Source of the DNA: a virus
Reading direction: 5' to 3' (one strand)
DNA: 59,327 nucleotides
IMG/VR virus record: IMGVR_UViG_3300027741_000070
Coordinates: 1-59,327 of that record
This document shows positions 26,843-33,639 of the stretch, in pieces (the first letter of the stretch is position 1; each line of letters begins with the position of its first letter). The notes under the pieces are model-generated. The model did not search any database and was not told the origin of the DNA. It saw only the letters and a program-made list of their open reading frames with translations. Position numbers and translations under genes: made by a program.

Positions 26843-27063
26843 TCAATCTTCCTAAAGTTAATCCCAATAGGTCTAACAGTCCTCTGCTTGCCATCCAACT
26901 TCCTCAGCGCCCCAAGTTTTACCAACCTGTTGATTATTCTATGAATATTGCCTCTTCCCTTAGTGCCAAGCACATACATCACCTCATCAATAGAAGGTGA
27001 GTAGCCAAACTTCTTCCACCACTCGTCAATGACAAGGAAGACTTCTTTCTGACGCGGGGTCAT
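26839..27063 (-). CDS. LexA-type winged-helix protein, 74 aa
   Basis: MTPRQKEVFLVIDEWWKKFG, then YSPSIDEVMYVLG and HRIINRLVKLGALRKL..KQRTVRP reproduce the LexA N-terminal DNA-binding domain almost in full, without any catalytic (Ser-Lys) autocleavage half. It is encoded between TerS and TerL, so it could regulate late transcription or assist packaging. The ATG overlaps the stop of the 34-codon ORF upstream. Confidence 0.75.
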   Translation of the reverse strand: MTPRQKEVFLVIDEWWKKFGYSPSIDEVMYVLGTKGRGNIHRIINRLVKLGALRKLDGKQRTVRPIGINFRKIE

Positions 27064-27164
27064 ACTTTACTTCTCCAGATATGAAGCAGAAGCACATAAG
27101 GCAACCAGCCATTGCTTTGCCTAAACCTGACAATAAATCTGTGACCAAACAATTTAATAGTCAT
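27060..27164 (-). CDS. Possible small protein, 34 aa
   Basis: MTIKLFGHRFIVRFRQSNGW continues LPYVLLLHIWRSKV and ends in a TGA that overlaps the next ATG (ATGA). The four-base overlap is the main argument that it is real. A weak GGAT..GAG precedes it. Function unknown; hydrophobic C-terminal half. Confidence 0.4.
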   Translation of the reverse strand: MTIKLFGHRFIVRFRQSNGWLPYVLLLHIWRSKV

Positions 27165-27171
27165 CTCAAAT

Positions 27172-27219
27172 CCAAAAAAATATAGCCCCAGCCGTTTTGT
27201 ATGTATAAAACAATGGGGG
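27172..27219 (-). terminator. Probable terminator downstream of TerS
   Basis: On the minus strand a CCCCCA...TGGGG outer stem and a GTTTT/AAAAC inner stem close an eight-base loop, followed by CTATATTTTTTT. It lies about 115 bases after the TerS stop, within the only gap of the packaging block. The internal mismatch makes it weaker than the capsid terminator; it may attenuate rather than stop. Confidence 0.55.
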
Positions 27220-27335
27220 TGGGTTCTATAGATAAGTCAATGATTGTATTGTGGAAAAAAGAGAACATAGGGTAGGGTTATGAAAATTGATAGATTGTTT
27301 GTGTGGAATGATATGTATACGCGCGCACGGGACTC

Positions 27336-27995
27336 CTACGCTACAGCGCCCTCCCCACCTACGGTGGGGTCATCCATATCATGAATCTGCGCGGCATCTT
27401 CGATGCTCACATGAGATTCTTCAACAGAATCAACGGCTTGGCTTGTTATCTCTGATAACAAACTGTCAGCATCACCATCGGTTTGTTCTGGCTGAATGTC
27501 TATAACATTCAATGACTTAAGTTTATCCAGTATCTGGCTCCTGATTTGTTCACTAGAGTGAACAACAGTCTGTTCTCGGCGCTCTGTAAATGCGGCGACC
27601 TCAGTTACTTTGCCAAGTAACTCCAAGGCTCTGATTCGACTATTCGGCGGATTCTCTTCGTTTGTTGCTTCCATTTGTAATCTTTCGATTACTAATGACC
27701 TGATTTGTTGGGGCGAATGCCACTCCCTAACCTCGTTTAAGGTACTTAAACGGTTGATTTCGCTAGATATTCTTGGGTCTCGCTTAAGCATAGCGGCTTG
27801 GTCTCCTACGCGCTTCGGTGAAGCCGAAGTGTTGTAAGACTGTCTGTACGCCTCAGCAGCCGTGAGACCATTTGCTACTAACCTAGCAAAGCTTTTCTGC
27901 TTTGCAGTTAGTTCCCGCGCGGCAGAACCCAGCAGCAGATTCTCTGCTGGCATTTGCTTCAGTGCTTCGGATATATCTTTTCTCGAAAGTTTCAT
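27336..27995 (-). CDS. terS: Terminase small subunit, 219 aa
   Basis: Recognises phage DNA for packaging. A Terminase_2-type helix-turn-helix is present near residues 29-70 (LTAKQKSFARLVANGLTAAEAYRQSYN, then SPKRVGDQAAMLKR.P.I..EI). A central oligomerisation helix (IRSLVIERLQMEAT) and an acidic C-terminal tail (DGDADSLLSEI...IEDAAQIHDMDD) follow. It is first gene of the late cluster, just below a candidate leftward promoter. Confidence 0.85.
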   Translation of the reverse strand: MKLSRKDISEALKQMPAENLLLGSAARELTAKQKSFARLVANGLTAAEAYRQSYNTSASPKRVGDQAAMLKRDPRISSEINRLSTLNEVREWHSPQQIRSLVIERLQMEATNEENPPNSRIRALELLGKVTEVAAFTERREQTVVHSSEQIRSQILDKLKSLNVIDIQPEQTDGDADSLLSEITSQAVDSVEESHVSIEDAAQIHDMDDPTVGGEGAVA

Positions 27996-28037
27996 TTTCT
28001 AATCTGGGGAACATAATGGGAACAAACGATATTGGCG

Positions 28038-28066
28038 ATTATATTCGAGTTTCCCTGTGTGTGCGA
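28038..28066 (-). promoter_or_regulatory. Candidate leftward sigma70 promoter for the late/terminase operon
   Basis: On the minus strand a perfect TATAAT (28043-28038) lies about 43 bases before the terS start. The hexamer 16 bases upstream (CGCACA) matches TTGACA in only three positions, so an activator may be needed, which would suit a late promoter. Confidence 0.4.
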
Positions 28067-28166
28067 GTCAGTGTGTGACCTACGGTTCCTGCGCTGACCG
28101 CTTCGCGTTTCCCCCGCGCTGAATCCTACGGATTCCGAGTTAATCCGTTGATTCCATTATGTTTTT

Positions 28167-28227
28167 GATTATCTGGCCGATTATCCGTTTGTTACGCCTA
28201 GTGTCTTTGACACTAGATGATTATCTG
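28167..28227 (+). repeat. Three GATTATCYG direct repeats around an 8-bp hairpin
   Basis: GATTATCTG (28167-28175), GATTATCCG (28179-28187) and GATTATCTG (28219-28227) are near-identical nine-base units. Between the second and third lies the perfect palindrome CTAGTGTC-TTT-GACACTAG (28198-28216). Iterons beside a hairpin in a divergent promoter region resemble operator or origin sites. Confidence 0.55.
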
Positions 28228-28283
28228 TTTCCCTGTACATACGCTCGCGCCACTTCGTTGACACGCGCCTACACATCACGCTT

Positions 28284-28316
28284 AAAGACAAATACAGTCT
28301 TTATGTATTTGTCTTT
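28284..28316. repeat. Perfect 13-bp inverted repeat
   Basis: AAAGACAAATACA (28284-28296) and TGTATTTGTCTTT (28304-28316) pair perfectly around a seven-base loop. It has no long U-tract on either strand beyond TTTT, so it may be a terminator between the divergent units, an operator or an origin hairpin. A second palindrome, GCATCATGATGC (28338-28349), follows closely. Confidence 0.65.
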
Positions 28317-28628
28317 TCCTGACCGCACATGATGTACGCATCATGATGCTTGTCATGACCTACGCGCATTATGCCTACGCATGAGGCTAAGTCGCTGATT
28401 CCATTGCGTTTTCTCAATCTTTTCGAACTTTTTGAACCGGCGACCGGTCAGAGTCTGCGTCGATTGCGAAATTTTGCTCTCGACTCCGGCCAAGTCTCTC
28501 CGGATGCAAAATGTGAGATGCGGGTAAATGTGTATTACGGCCTCGATGCCTGTCGGGAGACACGCTGAAAGGGCAGGGCGGACGCTCTGACGTGACCGAA
28601 TATGCCGAATATCCCTGACCGCTTTGAC

Positions 28629-28827
28629 CTGCACTTGAACGGTGCAGCGAGTGCGAATCCGTAAGGTACGGCAGGATGGTTTGTCCTGCAAAGCGTGTAC
28701 CTTCAAGCATACTGGCAACGGGGCGCTATATCCGCTGCAAGCATAGGCACACAGATGTCTAGGTAAGGGTAAGGATACCCTGCCCAAATAGCAGTATTCA
28801 GCAGGCAACGCTCTTTTGGAGCGTTGC
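28629..28827 (+). ncRNA. Structured 5' leader of the AAA+/vWA operon
   Basis: Successive hairpins read on the plus strand: CTGCAC/GTGCAG (28629-28647); nested AAGGTAC/GTACCTT enclosing GCAGGA/TCCTGC (28663-28703); GGGTA/TACCC (28767-28780); GCAACGCTC/GAGCGTTGC (28805-28827, nine pairs, five-base loop). The last ends 25 bases before the GGAGACCA ribosome site of the first early gene. This density suggests a regulatory leader or small RNA. It matches no riboswitch class I know. Confidence 0.55.
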
Positions 28828-28862
28828 ATGATGCATACCGCATCACAACCGTGGAGACCACC

Positions 28863-30023
28863 ATGACTGAAATGACTATTGTTCAAGTATTGAACACGCT
28901 TACATTCAAGGAACTCGCTGCAATGCACAAGCATTACGGCGGCGGGTTCGACTTCTTTCGTGGCCCTTCGGGCCATCCCAATTGGGGCAAGTCTGCTGCA
29001 ATCGAGTACCTGATGCAGCGCCACACCCCACAATCCCTTCGGGATGTCGCTTTCACCGTAACGCAAAACACCCAACAACCCAAACCTGAACAAACGGAGA
29101 CCAAAACCATGACCACACCCGACCAACAAGCTGCTGTTCAGAATTTGCTGAATACCTTCGGTATCAGCACCGGCCCCGACGAGGCCCGCATCCGTGAGAT
29201 TGTGGCCGAAGCTATCGCTTCGGTTGAGCCGACCAAGGTTGAGTATCACGTCAAGCGCTTCGACGGTTCCACCGTCAAGGTTGACGGCCACGTCCGGCCT
29301 GAATTCAAAACCATCCTCCGTGACGCCGCGGCTGGCGTCAACATTCTGTTGGTCGGTCCTGCCGGTTGCGGTAAGACTCACATTGCAAAGCAATGTGCCG
29401 AGGCGCTTGACCGCCCCTTTGCATCGGTGTCCTGCACTGCCGGTATGAGCGAGGCGGCTTTCAAGGGCCGTTTGTTGCCGGTTGATAATGGTAATTTCCG
29501 CTACGTTCAATCGGACTTTGTCCGACTGTATCGGAATGGCGGCGTGTTTCTCATCGACGAAGCTGACGCTCTCGACGGTAACGTCGCTCTGACTCTTAAC
29601 AATGCTCTCGCTGGTAACGGATTCAATAATGACCTCATTATTGACGGCGACACTTTTGTGCCACGCCATCCAGACTTCGTCTGCATCGCCGCCGCCAACA
29701 CGTTCGGCACTGGTGCTAACGCTGTCTACGCTGGCCGTGAGCGCTTGGATGAGGCTTTTCTTGACCGATTCCGTGCTGGTCGAATCTCGCTGGATTATGA
29801 CCGTGAACTCGAACGGCAAGCCGTCGATGGCCGCTTGTTGAAGTGGGGCTGGGATGTTCGCAAGAACATCACCGACAACCGTATCCACAAGGTGTTGTCT
29901 ACTCGCTTCCTCATGGAGGCAACGAAGTTGCTAACCGTCGGCGCTACTCATAGCGAAATGGTTGACCGCTTCTTTGCCGACTGGAAGTCGGATGACCGCC
30001 AACGCGTTGACGTTGCCGTCTAA
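28863..30023 (+). CDS. MoxR/CobS-type AAA+ ATPase, 386 aa
   Basis: AAA+ ATPase of the MoxR/CobS type, which remodels partner complexes together with a vWA-domain protein. Walker A GPAGCGKT is at residues 165-172, Walker B GVFLIDEAD at 227-235, sensor-1-like AAANTFG at about 276, and DEAFLDRFRAG at about 297-307 supplies the arginine finger. Residues 1-130 are unique, with a Gln/Thr/Pro linker. The start is the ATG two bases after GGAGACCA; an earlier in-frame ATG has no site. The gene and its partner look more GC-rich than neighbouring genes, hinting at transfer. Confidence 0.85.
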   Translation: MTEMTIVQVLNTLTFKELAAMHKHYGGGFDFFRGPSGHPNWGKSAAIEYLMQRHTPQSLRDVAFTVTQNTQQPKPEQTETKTMTTPDQQAAVQNLLNTFGISTGPDEARIREIVAEAIASVEPTKVEYHVKRFDGSTVKVDGHVRPEFKTILRDAAAGVNILLVGPAGCGKTHIAKQCAEALDRPFASVSCTAGMSEAAFKGRLLPVDNGNFRYVQSDFVRLYRNGGVFLIDEADALDGNVALTLNNALAGNGFNNDLIIDGDTFVPRHPDFVCIAAANTFGTGANAVYAGRERLDEAFLDRFRAGRISLDYDRELERQAVDGRLLKWGWDVRKNITDNRIHKVLSTRFLMEATKLLTVGATHSEMVDRFFADWKSDDRQRVDVAV

Positions 30024-30047
30024 TCCACAACAAACCGGAGGTTTACC

Positions 30048-30944
30048 ATGCAACATCGCTTCATTAAGACTGGCAAGGGCCGCTCGCTGGCCCGCTTCAG
30101 CACCGCCATGTTTGACTCGGTGCAAGACGGGCTGCGTTTCTACGAAACGATTTGTGCCGACGAGTCGCTGGCCCAGCGCGACATGATTGTTGGATTCAAC
30201 AACAAACACACGGCTGACTGGAGCGGCTGCGAATCGGCTGACCAGTTTGCCCACCGTGTCCGTCAGGGTTGGGTGGCTGGCGCTGACCGCCTGATGAAGC
30301 TGCCGGTTGGCGACATCTCGCCGGTGTCAATCAAGCGCCGCCGCTATCAGGGCGACCAAGGTGATGACCTCGATATCCATCGAGTGAATCGCGGCGAACT
30401 CGACACCGCTTGGACATATCACAAGCGTGATGTCAAGCGTGGCGCTGGCCGTCAGGTGACGGTTGTCTGCAACCTCGCAGCAAGCTGGCGCGTTACGGCA
30501 GAACAACTGTTCTGGCGTGGCGCTTCGGCCCTGCGTCTAGCCGAGGCTCTCGAATCGGCTGGCTACTCGGTGCGGATTGTTGCAGCGATGGCAGCGACTG
30601 GCATCGACAGTAAAGAAAATGTCGATAACGCCTACCTGTTCGAGGTTAAGTCTCTCGAACAACCGATTGATGTGGCTAATCTCGCGGCCATCCTTTGCCT
30701 GCCGGCTTACTTCCGAATCATTGGATTTGGCACGAAAGTATGGTCCTGCAACACCAACGACCTGACCGCAGACTACAGTCTCGGCCACACCTCGGATGAC
30801 CTCATCCCGAAGGCGATGGAAGAGTGGTATCCGAACGAGTACTACATCTCGCAACCTCGCACGCTTCTTTCAGAAGAAGCCGCCGCCGAATGGATTGCCC
30901 AGTCGGTTGATACCATCCAGAACCCGCAACAGCTTGCCGCGTAA
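30048..30944 (+). CDS. vWA-like partner of the AAA+ ATPase, 298 aa
   Basis: Follows the AAA+ gene by 24 bases with its own GGAGG site. Residues about 136-180 (RQVTVVCNLAASWRV, then RGASALRLAEALESAGYSVRIVA) have the strand-helix-strand layout of a von Willebrand A domain as in CobT. The metal-site D-x-S-x-S is replaced by CNLAAS, so metal binding is probably lost. It is likely the adaptor that directs the ATPase to its target. Function is otherwise unknown. Confidence 0.65.
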   Translation: MQHRFIKTGKGRSLARFSTAMFDSVQDGLRFYETICADESLAQRDMIVGFNNKHTADWSGCESADQFAHRVRQGWVAGADRLMKLPVGDISPVSIKRRRYQGDQGDDLDIHRVNRGELDTAWTYHKRDVKRGAGRQVTVVCNLAASWRVTAEQLFWRGASALRLAEALESAGYSVRIVAAMAATGIDSKENVDNAYLFEVKSLEQPIDVANLAAILCLPAYFRIIGFGTKVWSCNTNDLTADYSLGHTSDDLIPKAMEEWYPNEYYISQPRTLLSEEAAAEWIAQSVDTIQNPQQLAA

Positions 30945-30973
30945 GCGGCAGTTGTTGCATACAGGAGACCAGC

Positions 30974-31153
30974 ATGAGCCACGCATTCAATGATGCACAA
31001 CGCAACAAAGCGCGCCACATTCTTGAGATTTGTTTGTGTGATGTAGAGAGGGTGGAAAAGTTAGATGACCACAGCATCGACGTAATCTTGGAACTTTCCA
31101 GCATGACGGGTGTCAATGACTGGCTATTCCAGCAGGCCGTTAATCTTGAATAA
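30974..31153 (+). CDS. Small early protein, 59 aa
   Basis: MSHAFNDAQRNKARHILEIC, ending DWLFQQAVNLE. Start set by GGAGACCA two bases before ATG. Predicted helical and mildly acidic. Not recognised. It is part of the rightward early unit. Confidence 0.7.
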   Translation: MSHAFNDAQRNKARHILEICLCDVERVEKLDDHSIDVILELSSMTGVNDWLFQQAVNLE

Positions 31154-31167
31154 CAGGAGACCAACAA

Positions 31168-31419
31168 ATGAACACACTCGAACAACCCTTCGGCTGGGAA
31201 CAGTCGCAATGGGAAGCGCGTTACTGCTACAACCACAACACGCTGAACTATGACGGCAATCAGTTGCGGAATGTGCGAAGCATTATCGCTACTGCAAAAT
31301 CGTATAACGATTATTGCCTTGCCGACCCCGCCCAAGCAAACAAGTTTGCAAAACTTGTCCGTGATATTTCCCTTGAGAATCAACGCATTGCCAACAAACA
31401 GGAGAACAAAAATGTCTGA
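31168..31419 (+). CDS. Small early protein, 83 aa
   Basis: MNTLEQPFGWEQSQWEARYC, then NVRSIIATAKSYNDYCL and a Lys/Asn-rich end. GGAGACCA lies four bases before the ATG. No family recognised. The end overlaps the start of the next gene by eight bases. Confidence 0.7.
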   Translation: MNTLEQPFGWEQSQWEARYCYNHNTLNYDGNQLRNVRSIIATAKSYNDYCLADPAQANKFAKLVRDISLENQRIANKQENKNV

Positions 31420-31687
31420 TTACAATTTCCCCGAATCGTATGATTCAACCGACGCTGGCCTTGCTGCCCGCCAGATTGCGGCGGCTTGGATTGAGGCCGT
31501 GCTTCGGGGTAATGCCCGAGACCTACATACAACATCGGGCTGGACCGATGCTCACCGCAATGCAGTAAAGGTAGAGCTTAAGAATTTGCAGGCTCGACTT
31601 GACCCGCAGGCTGGCGTTCTTAATCCCAACCCATTCGCCCCGCCCGAGGAACAGATTGTCAAGGGCTGGAGCGCGATAGATACCTAG
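31412..31687 (+). CDS. Small early protein, 91 aa
   Basis: Start at MSDYNFPESYDSTDAGLAAR, with AGGAGAACAAAA upstream; the longer open frame would overlap the preceding gene. The middle is helical (QIAAAWIEAVLRG) and the C-terminus Pro-rich (NPNPFAPPEEQIVKGWS). No family recognised. It is the last gene before the ribozyme segment. Confidence 0.7.
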   Translation: MSDYNFPESYDSTDAGLAARQIAAAWIEAVLRGNARDLHTTSGWTDAHRNAVKVELKNLQARLDPQAGVLNPNPFAPPEEQIVKGWSAIDT

Positions 31688-31737
31688 CCGTGGTATAAAA
31701 CCAATTCGCTTACCGTGCGGATTGGTCTCCACCACGG
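31688..31737 (+). ncRNA. Stem-loop carrying an anti-Shine-Dalgarno sequence
   Basis: Directly after a stop codon, CCGTGGT (31688-31694) pairs with ACCACGG (31731-31737), and inside it ACCAATTCGC (31700-31709) pairs with GCGGATTGGT (31717-31726, one G-U). The unpaired CTCC (31727-31730) plus the adjacent stem gives TGGTCTCC, exact complement of the GGAGACCA sites of six genes. The terminal loop TTACCGT is complementary to ACGGTA in stem I of the neighbouring hammerhead. Confidence 0.7.
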
Positions 31738-31739
31738 TT

Positions 31740-31798
31740 TGTCGAAACGGCCTGCCTTGTGTGGGCCGTCTTACGGTAGCACCGTAACTGATGAGACA
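31740..31798 (+). ncRNA. Type II hammerhead ribozyme
   Basis: Complete core in order: TGTC (stem II 3' strand, 31740-31743), GAAA (31744-31747), stem III ACGGCC/GGCCGT (31747-31752, 31764-31769), cleavage-site C31770 in GUC, stem I TTACGGT-AGC-ACCGTAA (31771-31787), CTGATGA (31788-31794), GACA (stem II 5' strand, 31795-31798). A15.1-U16.1 and G10.1-C11.1 pairs are present. Stem II is the open one, hence type II. Cleavage is expected between 31770 and 31771. Confidence 0.88.
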
Positions 31799-31800
31799 CC

Positions 31801-31826
31801 GCCGGTTCGCTACCGGCTTTTCTTTT
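31801..31826 (+). terminator. Rho-independent terminator after the hammerhead
   Basis: GCCGGT-TCGCT-ACCGGC followed by TTTTCTTTT, starting two bases after the hammerhead. RNAs ending here would carry the ribozyme at their 3' end; read-through would supply the next gene. Confidence 0.75.
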
Positions 31827-31838
31827 AGGAGACCACAT

Positions 31839-32030
31839 ATGCAAGACGTTCACTTGGTTAAGATTTGGGAAGGCGGCGAATATATCAGCGCAGCATTTGT
31901 CAAAGAGTCTGACCGCGACCCAAGCATTCATACTGTTCTTGCAACGCTTTCACAAATTGAATTGGCAAGAAAACTTGCGGCAGAACTTACCGATATTGCA
32001 AACCAACTTGAGGAGACCGCAAATGTCTGA
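31839..32030 (+). CDS. Small early protein, 63 aa
   Basis: MQDVHLVKIWEGGEYISAAF, then VKESDRDPSIHTVLATLSQIELARKLAAEL. Start set by GGAGACCA three bases before the ATG; earlier in-frame codons lie in the terminator. The GGAGACCA here lies about 100 bases after its complement TGGTCTCC. No family recognised. Confidence 0.7.
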   Translation: MQDVHLVKIWEGGEYISAAFVKESDRDPSIHTVLATLSQIELARKLAAELTDIANQLEETANV

Positions 32031-32427
32031 CATTCAAACCATTAGCACCATCGCCGCCGAGATGAGCAAGACTGTTGCCGAGGCTTGCGCCGCGATGACC
32101 GCCGCCGCTGAACAGTTTAAGGCGGCTGATACCCAACCCCCACCCGATGTTCTTGAGTCGATTCTGGCGCGTCTGGAAAAGCTGGAGAGCGCAGTTGAGG
32201 CTATTGATATGACTGTAGAGAAGATTGATTACGACGCCCTATCGGAATGCATCAACCTGTCTGACCTCGCGAATGAAATTGACCCTGCCTTGGTAGCAGA
32301 TTGGGTTGACCTTGAGGATGTCGCAAGAATGATTGACGAATCCGCCGTTGCGGAACACGTTCAGATTGACAATGTATTGAGAACGTCTATCGAAAAAATT
32401 GTTCGTGAAGTGTTGAGGGGTGTCTGA
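32023..32427 (+). CDS. Helical early protein, 134 aa
   Basis: MSDIQTISTIAAEMSKTVAE, Ala-rich helices, a coiled coil (LESILARLEKLESAVEAIDMTVEKID), then acidic segments with repeated (D/A)L..(D/E)(I/D) patterns (INLSDLANEIDPALVADWVDLEDVARMID). No family recognised. GGAGACCG precedes the ATG. It overlaps its upstream neighbour by eight bases. Confidence 0.7.
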   Translation: MSDIQTISTIAAEMSKTVAEACAAMTAAAEQFKAADTQPPPDVLESILARLEKLESAVEAIDMTVEKIDYDALSECINLSDLANEIDPALVADWVDLEDVARMIDESAVAEHVQIDNVLRTSIEKIVREVLRGV

Positions 32428-32428
32428 T

Positions 32429-32692
32429 ATGCGGGACAAGATGAAGATAACAATTTATCTGAACTTGTCCGCTTGGGATTGGGGCTTGTCTGTTGACAAG
32501 CCCCATCCCGAATCAGTAGCGCGACAAATCAATCTGGAAATATCTAGGGCAATCAACGAATCAACAAACTGGTTTGATGCCTTTGGCTTGGCAGAGAAAA
32601 CGCTGTTCAAGTTTGAACATTACGGAGCCAATGCGGCTGGCGCTCGCGCCGTGTTGGACAAAATCCTTACATACATTTACAGGGATGAGTGA
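32429..32692 (+). CDS. Small early protein, 87 aa
   Basis: MRDKMKITIYLNLSAWDWGL, then H.ESVARQINLEISRAINES. Start at the ATG with GAGGGG upstream; a GTG three codons earlier is possible. Not recognised. The stop overlaps the next start (TGATG). Confidence 0.65.
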   Translation: MRDKMKITIYLNLSAWDWGLSVDKPHPESVARQINLEISRAINESTNWFDAFGLAEKTLFKFEHYGANAAGARAVLDKILTYIYRDE

Positions 32693-32892
32693 TGAGAATT
32701 GTTTTCAGACAATCGGGCAATCCCAAACCTCAGTTTGAGATTGTGAAGGTTGATTACTTTGAGCCGCTCCCCGCCCGCATACAGTTCACTGCCGTTGGGT
32801 ACGAGGGAGTGCAGGAGATTCCATACAACAAGAAAAAAGAGTTGATGTGGATGGGCAAGACGTATGACTTTGTTGAAGTATTTGATAACTAA
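32692..32892 (+). CDS. Small early protein, 66 aa
   Basis: MRIVFRQSGNPKPQFEIVKV, a small beta-rich protein ending KTYDFVEVFDN. ATG overlaps the upstream stop; a GTG one codon earlier is in frame. No family recognised. Confidence 0.65.
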   Translation: MRIVFRQSGNPKPQFEIVKVDYFEPLPARIQFTAVGYEGVQEIPYNKKKELMWMGKTYDFVEVFDN

Positions 32893-32901
32893 GAGGGCGA
32901 T

Positions 32902-33273
32902 ATGCAAGCATACTTTATTGATTCTGCAAACAAAACAATCACCGACGTTGAGTACGACGGTGACTACCGCAACATTTCCAAGATGCTTGGCTGCGATATG
33001 TTCACCGTTGTCAACCTTAACGAAGACGGTGATGCGCTGTTCGTTGATGACGAAGGTTATCTGAAAGACCAAGATAACCAGAATTATTTCTGGTTCGAGG
33101 GATACCCAACGATGCTGGCAGGCAACGGACTGGTACTCGGAACGGATGCAGAAGGAGAATCTATCGAACCATGCCGCCTGATTGATTGGGTGAAAGACCG
33201 CGTTCGCTTTCAAGAAAAGAACACCGCGCCTTTGTTTATCCCCGACCTTAACCCACAAATCTTTTCATTCTGA
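32902..33273 (+). CDS. DUF3846-family protein, 123 aa
   Basis: Matches DUF3846 by the run of I.DVEYDGDYRNISKMLGC, F.VV.LNEDGDALFVDDEG, and WFEGYP.MLAGNGLVLGTD. The family is common in phages and plasmids and has no established function. Length is normal. It is part of the early small-gene run. Confidence 0.8.
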   Translation: MQAYFIDSANKTITDVEYDGDYRNISKMLGCDMFTVVNLNEDGDALFVDDEGYLKDQDNQNYFWFEGYPTMLAGNGLVLGTDAEGESIEPCRLIDWVKDRVRFQEKNTAPLFIPDLNPQIFSF

Positions 33274-33280
33274 GGGAATC

Positions 33281-33634
33281 ATGGAACAACAAATCAAAGA
33301 TGTCGAGACTATGCTTGATGAAGTACTTGAATCAATCAGGTCTCATCACGGCGAAGACTACGCAAAGTTCGTAGTCTTGATGACTAGCGTTGCACAAATG
33401 CAGGAGGCAGTAAGCTCGATTGTTTACGCCGCTCTCGATAAGGAAAACAGCGGGGCCAAGGATAAGTTTGTACAAATGAACTATGGAAAGTTCATGTCTT
33501 TAATTGCCTCCACTTGTTCGAACCTTGCACCCGACTATGGCCTAGAGGATGAGGACGAACTGGAGGGCGCATTGAAATGGGCCGCAAAGATTGTGGATAT
33601 GGCATCAGAGAAAATGGAAACGCCCTTGCAGTAA
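33281..33634 (+). CDS. Helical early protein, paralogue A, 117 aa
   Basis: MEQQIKDVETMLDEVLESIR, then HHGEDYAKFVVLMTSVAQMQEAV. Predicted all-helical and acidic. The first half aligns residue by residue with the next gene (33678): (E)EQIK(D/E)V...LD(E/D)(V/I)L.SI..H.G...A.FV..M.S..QM.E. Not recognised beyond that. A terminator separates the two copies. Confidence 0.75.
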   Translation: MEQQIKDVETMLDEVLESIRSHHGEDYAKFVVLMTSVAQMQEAVSSIVYAALDKENSGAKDKFVQMNYGKFMSLIASTCSNLAPDYGLEDEDELEGALKWAAKIVDMASEKMETPLQ

Positions 33635-33639
33635 TCAAC

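Larger units (their letters stand above)
27996..28862. other. Gene-free divergent control region, 867 bp
   Basis: Lies between leftward terS and rightward AAA+ genes. I see no convincing gene here; a long leftward frame reaching into it is the antisense of the AAA+ gene. The left part (28020-28350) holds iterons and palindromes that could be operators or an origin; the right part (28560-28862) holds strong RNA-like hairpins and is probably the 5' leader of the early operon. A near repeat TGATTCCATT(A/G)(T/C)GTTTT occurs at 28149 and 28396. Confidence 0.6.

Noticed and set aside
28258-28286. TTGACA at 28258 as a rightward early promoter
   Set aside because: The matching -10 position (CTTAAA) is poor and falls in a perfect inverted repeat. 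The early promoter remains unlocated.
28353-29888. Long leftward open frame of 511 codons
   Set aside because: It is antisense to the AAA+ gene, which has intact Walker motifs. The leftward frame has low-complexity, unrecognisable content and no ribosome site.
30935-30950. TGCCGC-GTAA-GCGGCA hairpin at the end of the vWA-like gene
   Set aside because: It has a good stem but no U-tract and overlaps the stop codon, so I did not call it a terminator.
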